Positions 47,777-56,737 of a stretch of DNA of 63,744 nt are shown here, in pieces (position 1 is the first letter of the stretch; the number at the start of each line of letters is the position of its first letter). The notes under the pieces were generated by a model, which saw only the letters and a list, made by a program, of their open reading frames with translations, did not search any database and had not been told where the DNA came from. The translations under genes and the position numbers were made by a program. The DNA is from Lyngbya aestuarii BL J (GTDB taxonomy: Bacteria > Cyanobacteriota > Cyanobacteriia > Cyanobacteriales > Microcoleaceae): assembly GCF_000478195.2 (NCBI RefSeq), contig NZ_AUZM01000035.1, positions 1 to 63,744 of the forward strand, in the 5' to 3' direction.

Positions 47777-50032
47777 TTACTCCACCCGCATCCAACGCAA
47801 CATTGAGCCGATCGCCCGTTCAACAAAACTGTCGGGCTTTTCTTGCATCAATTTGCGTTGGGCTTTATTGCGTTCAAGTTCTAATTCTGCGATTAAACGT
47901 TCACCCTTTTGTTTACGAATTAAACTCACTAAATAATCGTGAGAAAGTTGATAGCGATCTTCAGGAATATCGGGAAGCAAAAATACTAATCCATTTTCAA
48001 CAAAGACTTCTAAAACCATATCTATTTTTTCAGAGGATGCTGTGTCTAAATCGGCGATTAATTCAGCGCGAGTTTTGAGGGGACGGATACCATTTTCTTG
48101 AGTCAGTGAATAGAGAACCAGCAAAGCCACTCGTTCATTTTTGAAACCACAATCTGTTAAAGCTTCATCTAAAAAACGGGCGACAAGATTGAGTTGAGGA
48201 TGATCACAAAATTGTTGATATTGTTCTAAGGTTGTAATCCCATCGGTTTCGAGTTGTGAACCTGTAATTTGTAATTCAATCGGACTAATTTCTTCTAAGC
48301 GAGTTCCTAAATCTTGTACCCATTGATTGATTAACTCCTCCTCAAATTGATCCGATTTTTGTTGTGTTTGATATTTAATAAAAGCTTTCGCTTGATCTAC
48401 TGAAAAGTTTCTTAATTCATAAATAACCTGTTTAGAAAGAACTTCATAGCCAATCACCGCTTCTAAACGAGTGGTGCGATCGCATTCTAATAAATAATGC
48501 AAGAAATCAGTTCGCATTGAAAGGATAACACTGATCGATTCTAAAGCTAAACAGTCTCGCAAAAATTGATAAAAAGGTAAACGTTGATTGGCTTCTGTAC
48601 AGATGAGAAAAAATTCTTCAAATTGATCAAAGATTAACACTGTCGATAAATGATTTTCACTATTTTTTCTTAAACGGTTTAAAACAGTTTCTAAGTTCCA
48701 GGTGTCGGAATTGGGTTCTCGTAGCCAATCTGTATAAATCCTCAATGCAATTGGAATCGAAACTTGGGGATTTGTTGTTTGTTTTTGTAGTAGACTCGGA
48801 ACAATCCCAGCATTAATCAAAGAACTTTTTCCAACCCCAGATTCTCCATGCAAAACAATTAATTTATGATCGGGACTCTCGATCCGTTCGACTAACTCAT
48901 TAATCTCATTTAATCGACCCGAAGAAATCATTTCTGGTGCTACTTTTCCCGTCAATTCTTGAGGTTTTAACTGCGGTTTTAGCGGACGGACACCCACAAA
49001 TGATCGGATTCCAAATTTACATTCTATTTGTAGTTTTTTCTCTTTAAGATGAGTTGCACTCCCATAATAATCTTGTTCAAAATAAAGTTGATGGAGAGCC
49101 TTTAAAATTTGCAGATAAGTTTGAGTTTCTTCCTGGGGATTAGTTTCATTTAAAGCATCTTCTAAGCGATTAACTGTCGCTTGCCAAACCTTTAATTCAT
49201 GTTTGGATTCTGCTAATAACAATAGATAAGGATTTTCATCAGATAAAGTATGCAGGGGATCGCGTAAAGATTGATTCTGAATTTCTAAAGCTAATTCAGC
49301 CAGTTGATTGGCGTGTGACCATTGAGACTGGTGCATTGCCGCCTCAGCTAAAAAGCCATAATCTTGAGCGATATCATGGTGTGAACCATAAGAAATATGT
49401 AAATCTAGAGCTTTTTGAGCCAAGAGTTGTAGTTCTTGCCAAGCTTGCAATTGTTGGAGAACAATACATAATTTCGGGGTGAATTTTGCAACTAAATCCT
49501 GACGCTCTGCTAATTCAAAAATCTCTAAACAGCGTTGAAAATAGAGTTTTGCTTCTCGATAGTGACTCTGTTGATTGGAAGAATCAAGCTGCGATCGCCG
49601 AGTATAACTCAACCCGATATGAAACAAAATAGCCCCTAAACGTTCTAAAGAATTAGAAGCCGGAATAATCTCCGGATCGGCAAATAAGTTCTGATTAAAA
49701 GAAGTTAAGGCAGCCGGCCAGAATCCTAAACTCTGTTGATAATGATATAGGGCTGAATCAATTTGGTCGTTTGCATAGTCTTCACGACCCAGGAGAAAAT
49801 CTAGACCCGCCGCGAGTGATGATGTCAGTTCTTGTTGTTGAGGTTGAACCGTCTCAATAATCGTCCTCAGTTGGGCGTGAGATTCACCGATAATACTGGC
49901 ATTAGACTCGAATAAATCACTATGGGGATCGAGAATATTGGCAAAAATTTGGTCGGTACAATCATTGAGAAAACCAATAACATCCGCACCACCGAACTCT
50001 GCACGACCTTCTGATAAATGACTATCGCTCAT
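47777..50032 (-). CDS. TPR-containing nSTAND ATPase
   Basis: A 751-residue protein from the ATG at 50032. Residues about 1-330 are TPR-like helical repeats (YREAKLYFQRCLEIFELAE, HANQLAELALEIQNQSL); then a STAND NTPase domain with Walker A IVLHGESGVGKSSLINAGIVPSLL near residue 380 and Walker B STVLIFDQFEEFF near 480, followed by a winged-helix region ending RYQLSHDYLVSLIRKQKGE. STAND proteins are ATP-dependent switches. Here the repeats precede the ATPase, whereas the usual order is effector, NTPase, repeats, and no enzymatic effector domain is visible. Same strand as ddl (102 bases apart). Function unknown; defence is only one possibility. Confidence 0.82.
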   Translation of the reverse strand: MSDSHLSEGRAEFGGADVIGFLNDCTDQIFANILDPHSDLFESNASIIGESHAQLRTIIETVQPQQQELTSSLAAGLDFLLGREDYANDQIDSALYHYQQSLGFWPAALTSFNQNLFADPEIIPASNSLERLGAILFHIGLSYTRRSQLDSSNQQSHYREAKLYFQRCLEIFELAERQDLVAKFTPKLCIVLQQLQAWQELQLLAQKALDLHISYGSHHDIAQDYGFLAEAAMHQSQWSHANQLAELALEIQNQSLRDPLHTLSDENPYLLLLAESKHELKVWQATVNRLEDALNETNPQEETQTYLQILKALHQLYFEQDYYGSATHLKEKKLQIECKFGIRSFVGVRPLKPQLKPQELTGKVAPEMISSGRLNEINELVERIESPDHKLIVLHGESGVGKSSLINAGIVPSLLQKQTTNPQVSIPIALRIYTDWLREPNSDTWNLETVLNRLRKNSENHLSTVLIFDQFEEFFLICTEANQRLPFYQFLRDCLALESISVILSMRTDFLHYLLECDRTTRLEAVIGYEVLSKQVIYELRNFSVDQAKAFIKYQTQQKSDQFEEELINQWVQDLGTRLEEISPIELQITGSQLETDGITTLEQYQQFCDHPQLNLVARFLDEALTDCGFKNERVALLVLYSLTQENGIRPLKTRAELIADLDTASSEKIDMVLEVFVENGLVFLLPDIPEDRYQLSHDYLVSLIRKQKGERLIAELELERNKAQRKLMQEKPDSFVERAIGSMLRWMRVE

Positions 50033-50134
50033 AGGGCTGATTGGCTGAGGGAATACTTTCCAAATTAGCACGTCAATCTCCGATCAGCCAACCTATAGAA
50101 CCGATACAAACTGTTACACAGGGGGAACTTCAAC

Positions 50135-51208
50135 TTATCGTTCCAGGGCTAGTTGAACTAAGCGATCAACCAATTCGGAAAAAGAAATTCCACTCGCCGC
50201 CCACAATTGAGGGTACATACTGGTTGCTGTAAAACCAGGAAGTGTATTAATTTCATTGATCAAAACCTCGCCCGTTTTCTCGACATAAAAGAAATCCACT
50301 CGGGCTAAACCTGCCGCATCTACTGCTAAAAAGGCTTTAACCGCCATTTCTTTGACTTGATTGGCAATATTATCACTCACCTTTGCTGGGATGAATAAAT
50401 CGGCTTGACCTGCGGTATATTTGGTTTCATAATCATAAAAATCACTGGCAAAAGTAATCTCTCCGACCACAGAAGCCTGGGGCTGATCATTGCCTAACAC
50501 TGCACATTCTAGTTCTCTGGCTTCGACTCCCGCCTCAACAATAATCCGCCGATCATAACTGGCTGCATTATCTAAAGCGGTTTCTAATTCTGAGCGCGAT
50601 CGCACTTTAGAAATACCCACCGACGATCCTAAATTAGCAGGTTTAACAAAACAAGGATATCCCAGTTCAGCTTCGATTTCATCACATAATTTGGGAAAGA
50701 TACAAGGATTTGACCAAATTTGTGATCGCGTTACCATTTTGTATTTGACTTGCGATAGTCCAGCTTGAGAAAAAATCATTTTCATGGCAATTTTATCCAT
50801 GCCCACTGCTGAACCTAAAACACCTGATCCGACAAACGGAACTTGCATTAAGGTGAGTAATCCTTGAATGGTACCATCTTCTCCGTTGGGGCCGTGTAAT
50901 ATGGGAAACCAAACCTCAATTTCTGCAAAATTTGTAGGATCAGGAAGTAGCGAAGGACTGGGAACTAAATCTGTTGATGTTGTCTTCTCCTCGGGAAGAT
51001 AAAACGGTTCACCTGAAGCGAGAATTTTTTGAGCAATTTCACCTTTTTGCCAAACGCCATCTTTACGAATATAAACGGGTAGCAGTTCATACTTGCTAGC
51101 ATTTTGATCGCTTTTTAAGGCTTTGGCGATCGCTTGTGCAGAACGAATGCTGACTTCATGTTCACCTGAACGTCCACCAAATAACAATCCTACCCGTGTT
51201 TTACTCAT
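50135..51208 (-). CDS. ddl: D-alanine--D-alanine ligase
   Basis: A 357-residue ATP-grasp enzyme from the ATG at 51208. The N-terminus [19 protein letters not shown], the [13 protein letters not shown] block, [17 protein letters not shown] and the C-terminal [19 protein letters not shown] are classic Ddl signatures. It makes the D-Ala-D-Ala dipeptide of peptidoglycan precursors. A GTG four codons upstream is possible. It lies upstream of the STAND ATPase on the same strand and divergent from the LRR lipoprotein. Confidence 0.96.
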   Translation of the reverse strand: MSKTRVGLLFGGRSGEHEVSIRSAQAIAKALKSDQNASKYELLPVYIRKDGVWQKGEIAQKILASGEPFYLPEEKTTSTDLVPSPSLLPDPTNFAEIEVWFPILHGPNGEDGTIQGLLTLMQVPFVGSGVLGSAVGMDKIAMKMIFSQAGLSQVKYKMVTRSQIWSNPCIFPKLCDEIEAELGYPCFVKPANLGSSVGISKVRSRSELETALDNAASYDRRIIVEAGVEARELECAVLGNDQPQASVVGEITFASDFYDYETKYTAGQADLFIPAKVSDNIANQVKEMAVKAFLAVDAAGLARVDFFYVEKTGEVLINEINTLPGFTATSMYPQLWAASGISFSELVDRLVQLALER

Positions 51209-51355
51209 ATAATTTCTCACTCTAAGAGATGTTGAATACTATATCAGCTCTCGGACACCCTTTGTCCGGAATTTTGGGGAATTGCTTCCTAACGTGCATC
51301 CAGTTTTGAAACGGTGGTTTTGCTATCATTATGGGTATTGAGTCAGGTTAGGGTA

Positions 51356-52624
51356 ATGCAAACACAATTCCTGAAAACAGGTCATACATCTTTAATCCAG
51401 AAAAGTATTAGTATTGCGATCGTAATGATTGCTATTTGCGGATTAAGTAGTTGTAGAAAGGCTGTTGCGCCAGTCTCCTTACCAAATCTCGATAGTTCTT
51501 TTCTGGAATGGTGTCTTCAGAAAGAAAGTATCTCTGCTGAGGCGAGAAAAACAGTAGAGGCGTTATTAGAAAAAGCAGGCACAAGTGATTGTCAAGCCGC
51601 GAGTGAGGATTTATTGAGTCGCAGTCAATTAGATCTAAGCAATTTAAACCTCACAGATATTAGTCCTATAGCCCCACTGACTAACTTAAAGGAGCTTGAT
51701 CTCAGTTTGAATAAAATCACAGATATTAGTCCTGTTGCCCCACTGACCAACTTAAGGGAGCTTTCTCTCACTAGTAATCAAATCACAGATATTAGTTCTG
51801 TTGCCCCACTGACCAATTTAGAGGGGCTTGATCTCAGTTTTAATCAAATCACAGATATTAGTTCTGTTGCTCCACTGACCAATTTAAAGTCACTTTATCT
51901 CTTCAATAATCAAATCACAGATATTAGTTCTGTTGCTCCACTGACCAATTTAGAGGGGCTTCTTCTCAACGAGAATCAAATCACAGATATTAGCCCTGTT
52001 GCTCAACTGACCAATTTAAAGTCACTTTATCTCTTCAATAATCAAATCACAGATATTAGTTCTGTTGCCCCACTGACTAACTTAAGGGAGCTTTCTCTCA
52101 GTAGTAATCAAATCACAGATATTAGTTCTGTTGCCCCACTGACTAACCTAGAGAGGCTTGAGCTAGACAACAATCAAATCACCGATATTAGTTCTGTTGC
52201 CTCACTAACCAATTTAAAGTCACTTCCTCTTGGTAATAATCAAATCACAGATATTAGTTCTGTTGCCCAACTGACTAACTTAAGGGGGCTTCTTCTCAAC
52301 AATAATCAAATCACCGATATTAGTCCTGTTGCCCAACTGACTAACTTAGGGTTACTTGAGCTCAACGAGAATCAAATCACAGATATTAGCCCTGTTGCTC
52401 AACTGACTAACTTACGGGGGCTTGATCTCAACGAGAATCAAATCACAGATATTAGTCCGATCGCACAACTAACCAATTTAGAGAGGCTTGATCTCAAAAA
52501 TAATCAAATCACAGATATTAGTCCTCTTTCTGAACTCAAAAATCCAAAAAAACTCTCTCTTTCTGGGAATGAAATCGTCCCCCAAACCTGTCCTGTTAGT
52601 CCTGAAAGTATTTGTGAATTTTAA
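51356..52624 (+). CDS. Internalin-like leucine-rich repeat lipoprotein
   Basis: A 422-residue exported protein from the ATG at 51356. Residues about 15-35 are a signal peptide with the lipobox GLSSC, so it is a lipoprotein. After a helical cap (about 40-95), at least fourteen 22-residue leucine-rich repeats follow, consensus LTNLxxLxLxxNQITDISxVA, ending in a C-terminal Cys pair (TCPVSPESIC) that likely caps the solenoid. This is the internalin-type LRR used for protein binding. Most repeats share the same DNA core AATCAAATCACAGATATTAG, showing recent expansion. Ligand unknown. It stands alone, divergent from ddl. Confidence 0.85.
   Translation: MQTQFLKTGHTSLIQKSISIAIVMIAICGLSSCRKAVAPVSLPNLDSSFLEWCLQKESISAEARKTVEALLEKAGTSDCQAASEDLLSRSQLDLSNLNLTDISPIAPLTNLKELDLSLNKITDISPVAPLTNLRELSLTSNQITDISSVAPLTNLEGLDLSFNQITDISSVAPLTNLKSLYLFNNQITDISSVAPLTNLEGLLLNENQITDISPVAQLTNLKSLYLFNNQITDISSVAPLTNLRELSLSSNQITDISSVAPLTNLERLELDNNQITDISSVASLTNLKSLPLGNNQITDISSVAQLTNLRGLLLNNNQITDISPVAQLTNLGLLELNENQITDISPVAQLTNLRGLDLNENQITDISPIAQLTNLERLDLKNNQITDISPLSELKNPKKLSLSGNEIVPQTCPVSPESICEF
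51640..52560. repeat. Tandem 66-base coding repeats (LRR array)
   Basis: About fourteen units with period 66 bases, nearly identical in the core. The fifth and seventh units share SLYLFNNQITDISSVAPL word for word, a mark of segmental duplication. It mimics a CRISPR at first sight but is entirely coding. Confidence 0.85.
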
Positions 52625-52693
52625 AAGAATTATTGTATTGTTGAGATTTTGGGATGAATAATTCTCCTTAACCCGCCTAACAATTTTTAAAAA

Positions 52694-54193
52694 TTAAAGT
52701 TGACAGGTTTCCGCCCGAGCGAATAACCAGTATAACGGCCAACGACAGCCCGAAAATTTTTGAGCCGCATTTTTGCAGGAGGGAAACTGACCTCTGGGTG
52801 CATTTTCATCAAAGGTTAAGTCAGAATATTCTAACCAATTGCCATTTTTTCGCCAACCAATGCGATCGCCAAATTTATGATAACTTGATTCTTGAAATTT
52901 TCCCAAAGGATTTCCAGTTTCTAGGTAAATTTCTTTTTGAATACTCAACCCAAATTTTCCCTCTGAATATTTAATCCAAACTTGATCAAGTTCGCGCAGA
53001 TCACTACAGGATAAACTTTCAATTGTATTGGCATCAATCCATCCTTCTGCCTCTCGATTTGCCATTTTTAGCATAACTTTTTCGGTTTCTATATCTGCTT
53101 CTTTCCAGTTTCTTTGTTCGAGTAAGTTCTGAAGTTCGGTATAATCTGCATTCAGTAAAGCCTCGGGAGATCTAAGGTTTTCTATCGTAACATAAACCCC
53201 ACCGATAAAAAATATCACGGTTATTATTCCGCCTAAAGAGCTTTTGATTGATTGAGTTACAGATTGTCGAAAAGGAGGGGTAGAAATGGGTGTAGTTGCC
53301 GCAGACTGACTTATATTAACGGTCGTTAACCTGTGAGTATTCGCTGTTGAAAAATTATTAGATTGAGTCAGTAAAGAAGTTAGTGAAGTTAAGGCTTCAG
53401 ACGCATTAGAATAGCGATCACTTAACCGTTCTTGTACCATTTTATTGAGGATTTCCGCGAGTTCATCACTGACATTAGCGTGGTTTCTCCAGAGGATTTC
53501 ATCGGTTTTTTGATCGTGGGGAAATTGAGAGGGTTTTAACCCAGTTAGAGCTTGAATTCCGATGATTCCCACTGCATAAATATCGCTGGCGAGTTTAGGG
53601 CGTCCTTGGGCTTGTTCGCTGGGCATATATCCGGGGGAACCAATACCAACGGTGAGGTGAGTTTGTCCTTGAGCGTTAACGGCTATTCCTTGAATTTCTT
53701 TAACTGCACCAAAGTCAATTAATACTATTTTATCATCGGACTTTCGCCGCATAATATTTGTGGGTTTGAGATCGCGATGAATTACATTTTGTTGATGAAT
53801 AACGGCTAAAACTTCTAAAATTTCAGATAATAATTTAAGGGTTTTTTCTTCACTCCAAGGTTGTCCGGGTTGAAGTTCGTGACTGAGATCTTTTCCTTCG
53901 ATAAATTCTTGAACGAGATAAAATTCTCCGCTATCATTAAAATGAGCATAAAGCCGGGGAATTTGAGAATGTTCTCCCAAGCGATGTAACAGTTGTGCTT
54001 CTTGTTCAAATAATCGTTGAGCGACGGAAAGAACGTGAGGACTGGTATCTTTTGGGGAAAGATGTTTAACGACACATTCAGGTTGACCGGGTAAAGCGAG
54101 ATCAACAGCTAAATAAGTCTCTCCAAATCCTCCTACTCCAATTTTTTGAGTAACTTGATAACGGCTCAAAAGTGTTCGACCAATGAGTGTCAT
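52694..54193 (-). CDS. Serine/threonine protein kinase fused to a GUN4 domain
   Basis: A 499-residue membrane protein. Kinase domain at about 10-270: IGVGGFGETYLAVD, CVVKHL (ATP lysine), VIHRDLKPTNIMRR, LIDFGAVKEI and GSPGYMPSEQAQG. A membrane segment lies near 325-345 (GGIITVIFFIGGVYVTI). The C-terminal 145 residues are a GUN4 domain (ADYTELQNLLEQRNWKEAD, ANREAEGWID, LDQVWIKYSEGKFGLSIQ), which in GUN4 binds protoporphyrin IX and stimulates Mg-chelatase. The fusion implies tetrapyrrole-dependent control of, or by, phosphorylation; this is inference. Kinase-GUN4 fusions are known in filamentous cyanobacteria. Convergent with the LRR gene (69-base gap). Confidence 0.88.
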   Translation of the reverse strand: MTLIGRTLLSRYQVTQKIGVGGFGETYLAVDLALPGQPECVVKHLSPKDTSPHVLSVAQRLFEQEAQLLHRLGEHSQIPRLYAHFNDSGEFYLVQEFIEGKDLSHELQPGQPWSEEKTLKLLSEILEVLAVIHQQNVIHRDLKPTNIMRRKSDDKIVLIDFGAVKEIQGIAVNAQGQTHLTVGIGSPGYMPSEQAQGRPKLASDIYAVGIIGIQALTGLKPSQFPHDQKTDEILWRNHANVSDELAEILNKMVQERLSDRYSNASEALTSLTSLLTQSNNFSTANTHRLTTVNISQSAATTPISTPPFRQSVTQSIKSSLGGIITVIFFIGGVYVTIENLRSPEALLNADYTELQNLLEQRNWKEADIETEKVMLKMANREAEGWIDANTIESLSCSDLRELDQVWIKYSEGKFGLSIQKEIYLETGNPLGKFQESSYHKFGDRIGWRKNGNWLEYSDLTFDENAPRGQFPSCKNAAQKFSGCRWPLYWLFARAETCQL

Positions 54194-54290
54194 ATATTTT
54201 ATATTTTTCAGAGATTAATTAGAATTATAGCAATTCAACTCACCTTTAATTTTTAAACTCATCTCGATTTTCTATTAAATTTAGCTAAAA

Positions 54291-54698
54291 CTAGCTCTCA
54301 ATCTTAAAGATTTTGGGAGGAGTAATTTCGAGGGAATTTTTACCCCCATTCTCAGCAAAAATAAAATCAGCAACTTTGTCTGGCCCTGCGGATTGCAATG
54401 CTAATAATAAATTTGTGGTTTGATGAATTAACTGTTCAACATTAATCTCAAAATAATCGGGTTTAAAATAATCTAACCGACGCATTCCTTCACCCATCGA
54501 AGTCACAGTACCTTGCCAGTTATGATTGCTCAAATGATAAAGTCCGACAGCTATTTGTAAGATGCCCTGATAGAACTTTTTAGTGGGTTCCATTGCTTCC
54601 ATCCATAACGCCTCTAAGGTATCGTGACAAGCATAATATTCTTGTTGGTTAAACTGTTCAATACCTTGCCAAAATTCTGACGGAATTTCCTCACGCAT
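54291..54698 (-). CDS. DUF309 family protein
   Basis: A 135-residue helical soluble protein. The block FWQGIEQFNQQEYYACHDTLEALWME with His and Glu residues, and KFYQGILQIAVGLYHL, match DUF309, a family whose members bind a metal or stand in operons of unknown role. Function unknown. It is 97 bases upstream of the kinase gene on the same strand and 139 bases downstream of ftrC. Confidence 0.8.
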   Translation of the reverse strand: MREEIPSEFWQGIEQFNQQEYYACHDTLEALWMEAMEPTKKFYQGILQIAVGLYHLSNHNWQGTVTSMGEGMRRLDYFKPDYFEINVEQLIHQTTNLLLALQSAGPDKVADFIFAENGGKNSLEITPPKIFKIES

Positions 54699-54837
54699 AA
54701 TCTTTGTTCAAAAAAGGATAGATTTACCGACCATTTTAAGTAAAAATTGGGCTGCCCTAATTGACAATAGAGCGAACCCGCTCAAATAATTATCTAATCT
54801 CTCAAAACATTAAAATGAGGTTTATTATTTGATGTTC

Positions 54838-55203
54838 TTATGCCATACTTTGACGAGCTGCTTCGAGATCTTCAGGGGTAATATCTTGTTCCTCACCTGC
54901 AAAATCATTATCAGGAGTTAAAAACAACATACAGTGACATTCTTTGCGTTCCCGCATCGGAATACAAGGACAGTTCCAGAACGTATTTTTAACTTCAGCT
55001 TCCTTATCTTCATAGTGGCGACAAGGACAAAGCGGCGCCCCTAAGTCATCTTTGTGTTTAGCAAGTCCTTCGATCACAACTGCGGTGACTGAAGGATCAG
55101 AACAAAAATAGGTTCCTGTCCGCTTGGCATACTGTTCAGCGAATTTTTTCATCGCTTTCAAGCTTTTGTCAGTTGATAAATTTCCGTTAGTCTCAGTTGT
55201 CAT
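54838..55203 (-). CDS. ftrC: Ferredoxin-thioredoxin reductase catalytic subunit
   Basis: A 121-residue subunit from the ATG at 55203 (an upstream ATG at 55230 would add nine residues). It passes electrons from ferredoxin to thioredoxin using a [4Fe-4S] cluster and a redox disulphide. All seven conserved cysteines are in place: TYFC near residue 34, then CPC-x16-CPC-x8-CHC (PLCPCRHY, WNCPCIPM, ECHCMLF). Length and spacing are exactly those of FtrC. The variable partner ftrV is not nearby. Part of a loosely spaced minus-strand run. Confidence 0.95.
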   Translation of the reverse strand: MTTETNGNLSTDKSLKAMKKFAEQYAKRTGTYFCSDPSVTAVVIEGLAKHKDDLGAPLCPCRHYEDKEAEVKNTFWNCPCIPMRERKECHCMLFLTPDNDFAGEEQDITPEDLEAARQSMA

Positions 55204-55336
55204 GGTATCAGAGCTTAATATTTCGCACATTTTTTTAGATTGTAACGCACGATGGGATCATTATAATCAACCCTGATCAGTTATCAGTTTCCCAAATGAT
55301 GCTGAACTCTTGAATACAGCAATTTCTTTTGGAATT

Positions 55337-56485
55337 TTATTTCAAAGCAGACTGAAGTTGAAGTTGTAGGGGTTGCTCAGGGAAAATTTGTAAACCGAGT
55401 TCGGAAAATTGAGCAGTTTTTGTAGACCTCAAATGATCGTCATCTGACCACAAAACCCAACGACTTCCAGAGGGAAGCGAAACAATACTCTGGGAATTTT
55501 GAGTCAGCCAAATTAGGGGCTTATTGGGTAGATTTTCGCCCATTGCTTCTTCTGCCATGACCGCAGCGAGTGTTGATAATACGGCTCGATTTCCCTGAAC
55601 TAAGCCTGTTTTTGCAGTCCATAATTTTACGTTGAGTTGCGATCGCGAAGCATAAAAATATAGAGATCCGGCGGCAATGACAGCCTGCTCAAAATGATCA
55701 CTTTGCCATGAATTGCCACTATCAAGACCAATGATAATTTCTTGACCTCCGGTGGCGACTTCTAACTCCCGAACTCGCAGTTGATTATAACGCGCACTTG
55801 ATCGCCAATGAATTAAACGAGTGGGATCACCATAACGGTAGGGTCTAAGGGTACGAGTGACCCCTTCGGTTGCCATCTGAAACTGACTGCGATCGAGAAC
55901 TTGTTGATTTTGTTCCCATCCCATTTGATCTACTAACGGGCAGGTTGTCAAGGGTAAAATAGTCGGATACACAATTGCGGTTGCTTTGGCCTTTTGGGAA
56001 CGACGACACCAAAATAAACCCAAAGGAGCCGCTGTCCGAAGCTGAACCTGATCCCAATGATAAACGCCTCGTTGTTCAGTCGGCAGATAATACACCCAAT
56101 GATAAGTGCTGGCAGGAGCCAAGGTTTCGATTGCTGTTGCGGATTTTCCTAAAGTTGAGGGGAGTTGATCGTATACTTGTAAAAGAGTTTTCGGTTGCTC
56201 AGAACGATTGTAAATTTCCAGTTCGACCGTGAGTTGACTCCCGACGCTAACGGGTTCAAGGGAACGACGATGAACGTCTAGGGATTTTAGCGATCGCCCC
56301 GGTAATATTGCCGCAATTGTTAATAAAGCAAAACTGATCCCACTGATCACATACAACCAACCCGTCATCGTATTCGTCGCTGCTCCAAAGAAAAAGAGCG
56401 ATAAAAAAGTGAGTAATCCTCCCGCATACGCTGGCGCAATCCAATGGGTTTCGAGCCAATAGGCGATTCTTCGATTAATTTTCAT
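55337..56485 (-). CDS. DUF58 family membrane protein
   Basis: A 382-residue protein with two membrane helices near the N-terminus (GGLLTFLSLFFFGAATNTMTG; VISGISFALLTIAAIL), then a soluble domain with YRYGDPTRLIHWRSSARYNQLRVRE, the hallmark of DUF58, a vWA-like domain often found beside MoxR AAA ATPases and transglutaminase-like genes. Neither partner is nearby. Role unknown, perhaps in envelope assembly. It has an independent 250-base upstream region divergent from the PilT gene. Confidence 0.82.
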   Translation of the reverse strand: MKINRRIAYWLETHWIAPAYAGGLLTFLSLFFFGAATNTMTGWLYVISGISFALLTIAAILPGRSLKSLDVHRRSLEPVSVGSQLTVELEIYNRSEQPKTLLQVYDQLPSTLGKSATAIETLAPASTYHWVYYLPTEQRGVYHWDQVQLRTAAPLGLFWCRRSQKAKATAIVYPTILPLTTCPLVDQMGWEQNQQVLDRSQFQMATEGVTRTLRPYRYGDPTRLIHWRSSARYNQLRVRELEVATGGQEIIIGLDSGNSWQSDHFEQAVIAAGSLYFYASRSQLNVKLWTAKTGLVQGNRAVLSTLAAVMAEEAMGENLPNKPLIWLTQNSQSIVSLPSGSRWVLWSDDDHLRSTKTAQFSELGLQIFPEQPLQLQLQSALK

Positions 56486-56737
56486 AGGAAATACCGCAGG
56501 TTTGTGTTCCCGTTGGGCGAGAATATCTATAATTTTATCGGCTTATAAGTTCTCAGTTATGATAAATTAACAGGAAGATTTTCAGCAAAGATAGAAGGGA
56601 TCTGATCCAGTCCGATCTCAAAATTTGATTACAAAACTTTTAAAAAGTCTACAGGAAGTCATCAGATTTTCTATAATTACTGTTAATTGACCTGAATAAA
56701 AATCAACTGAGTTCGCGCTTCCAGGAGAATTCAACCT

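Noticed and set aside
51640-52560. CRISPR-like regular repeats with 66-base period
   Set aside because: The units are in frame and encode leucine-rich repeats; there are no unique spacers of constant length between identical direct repeats.
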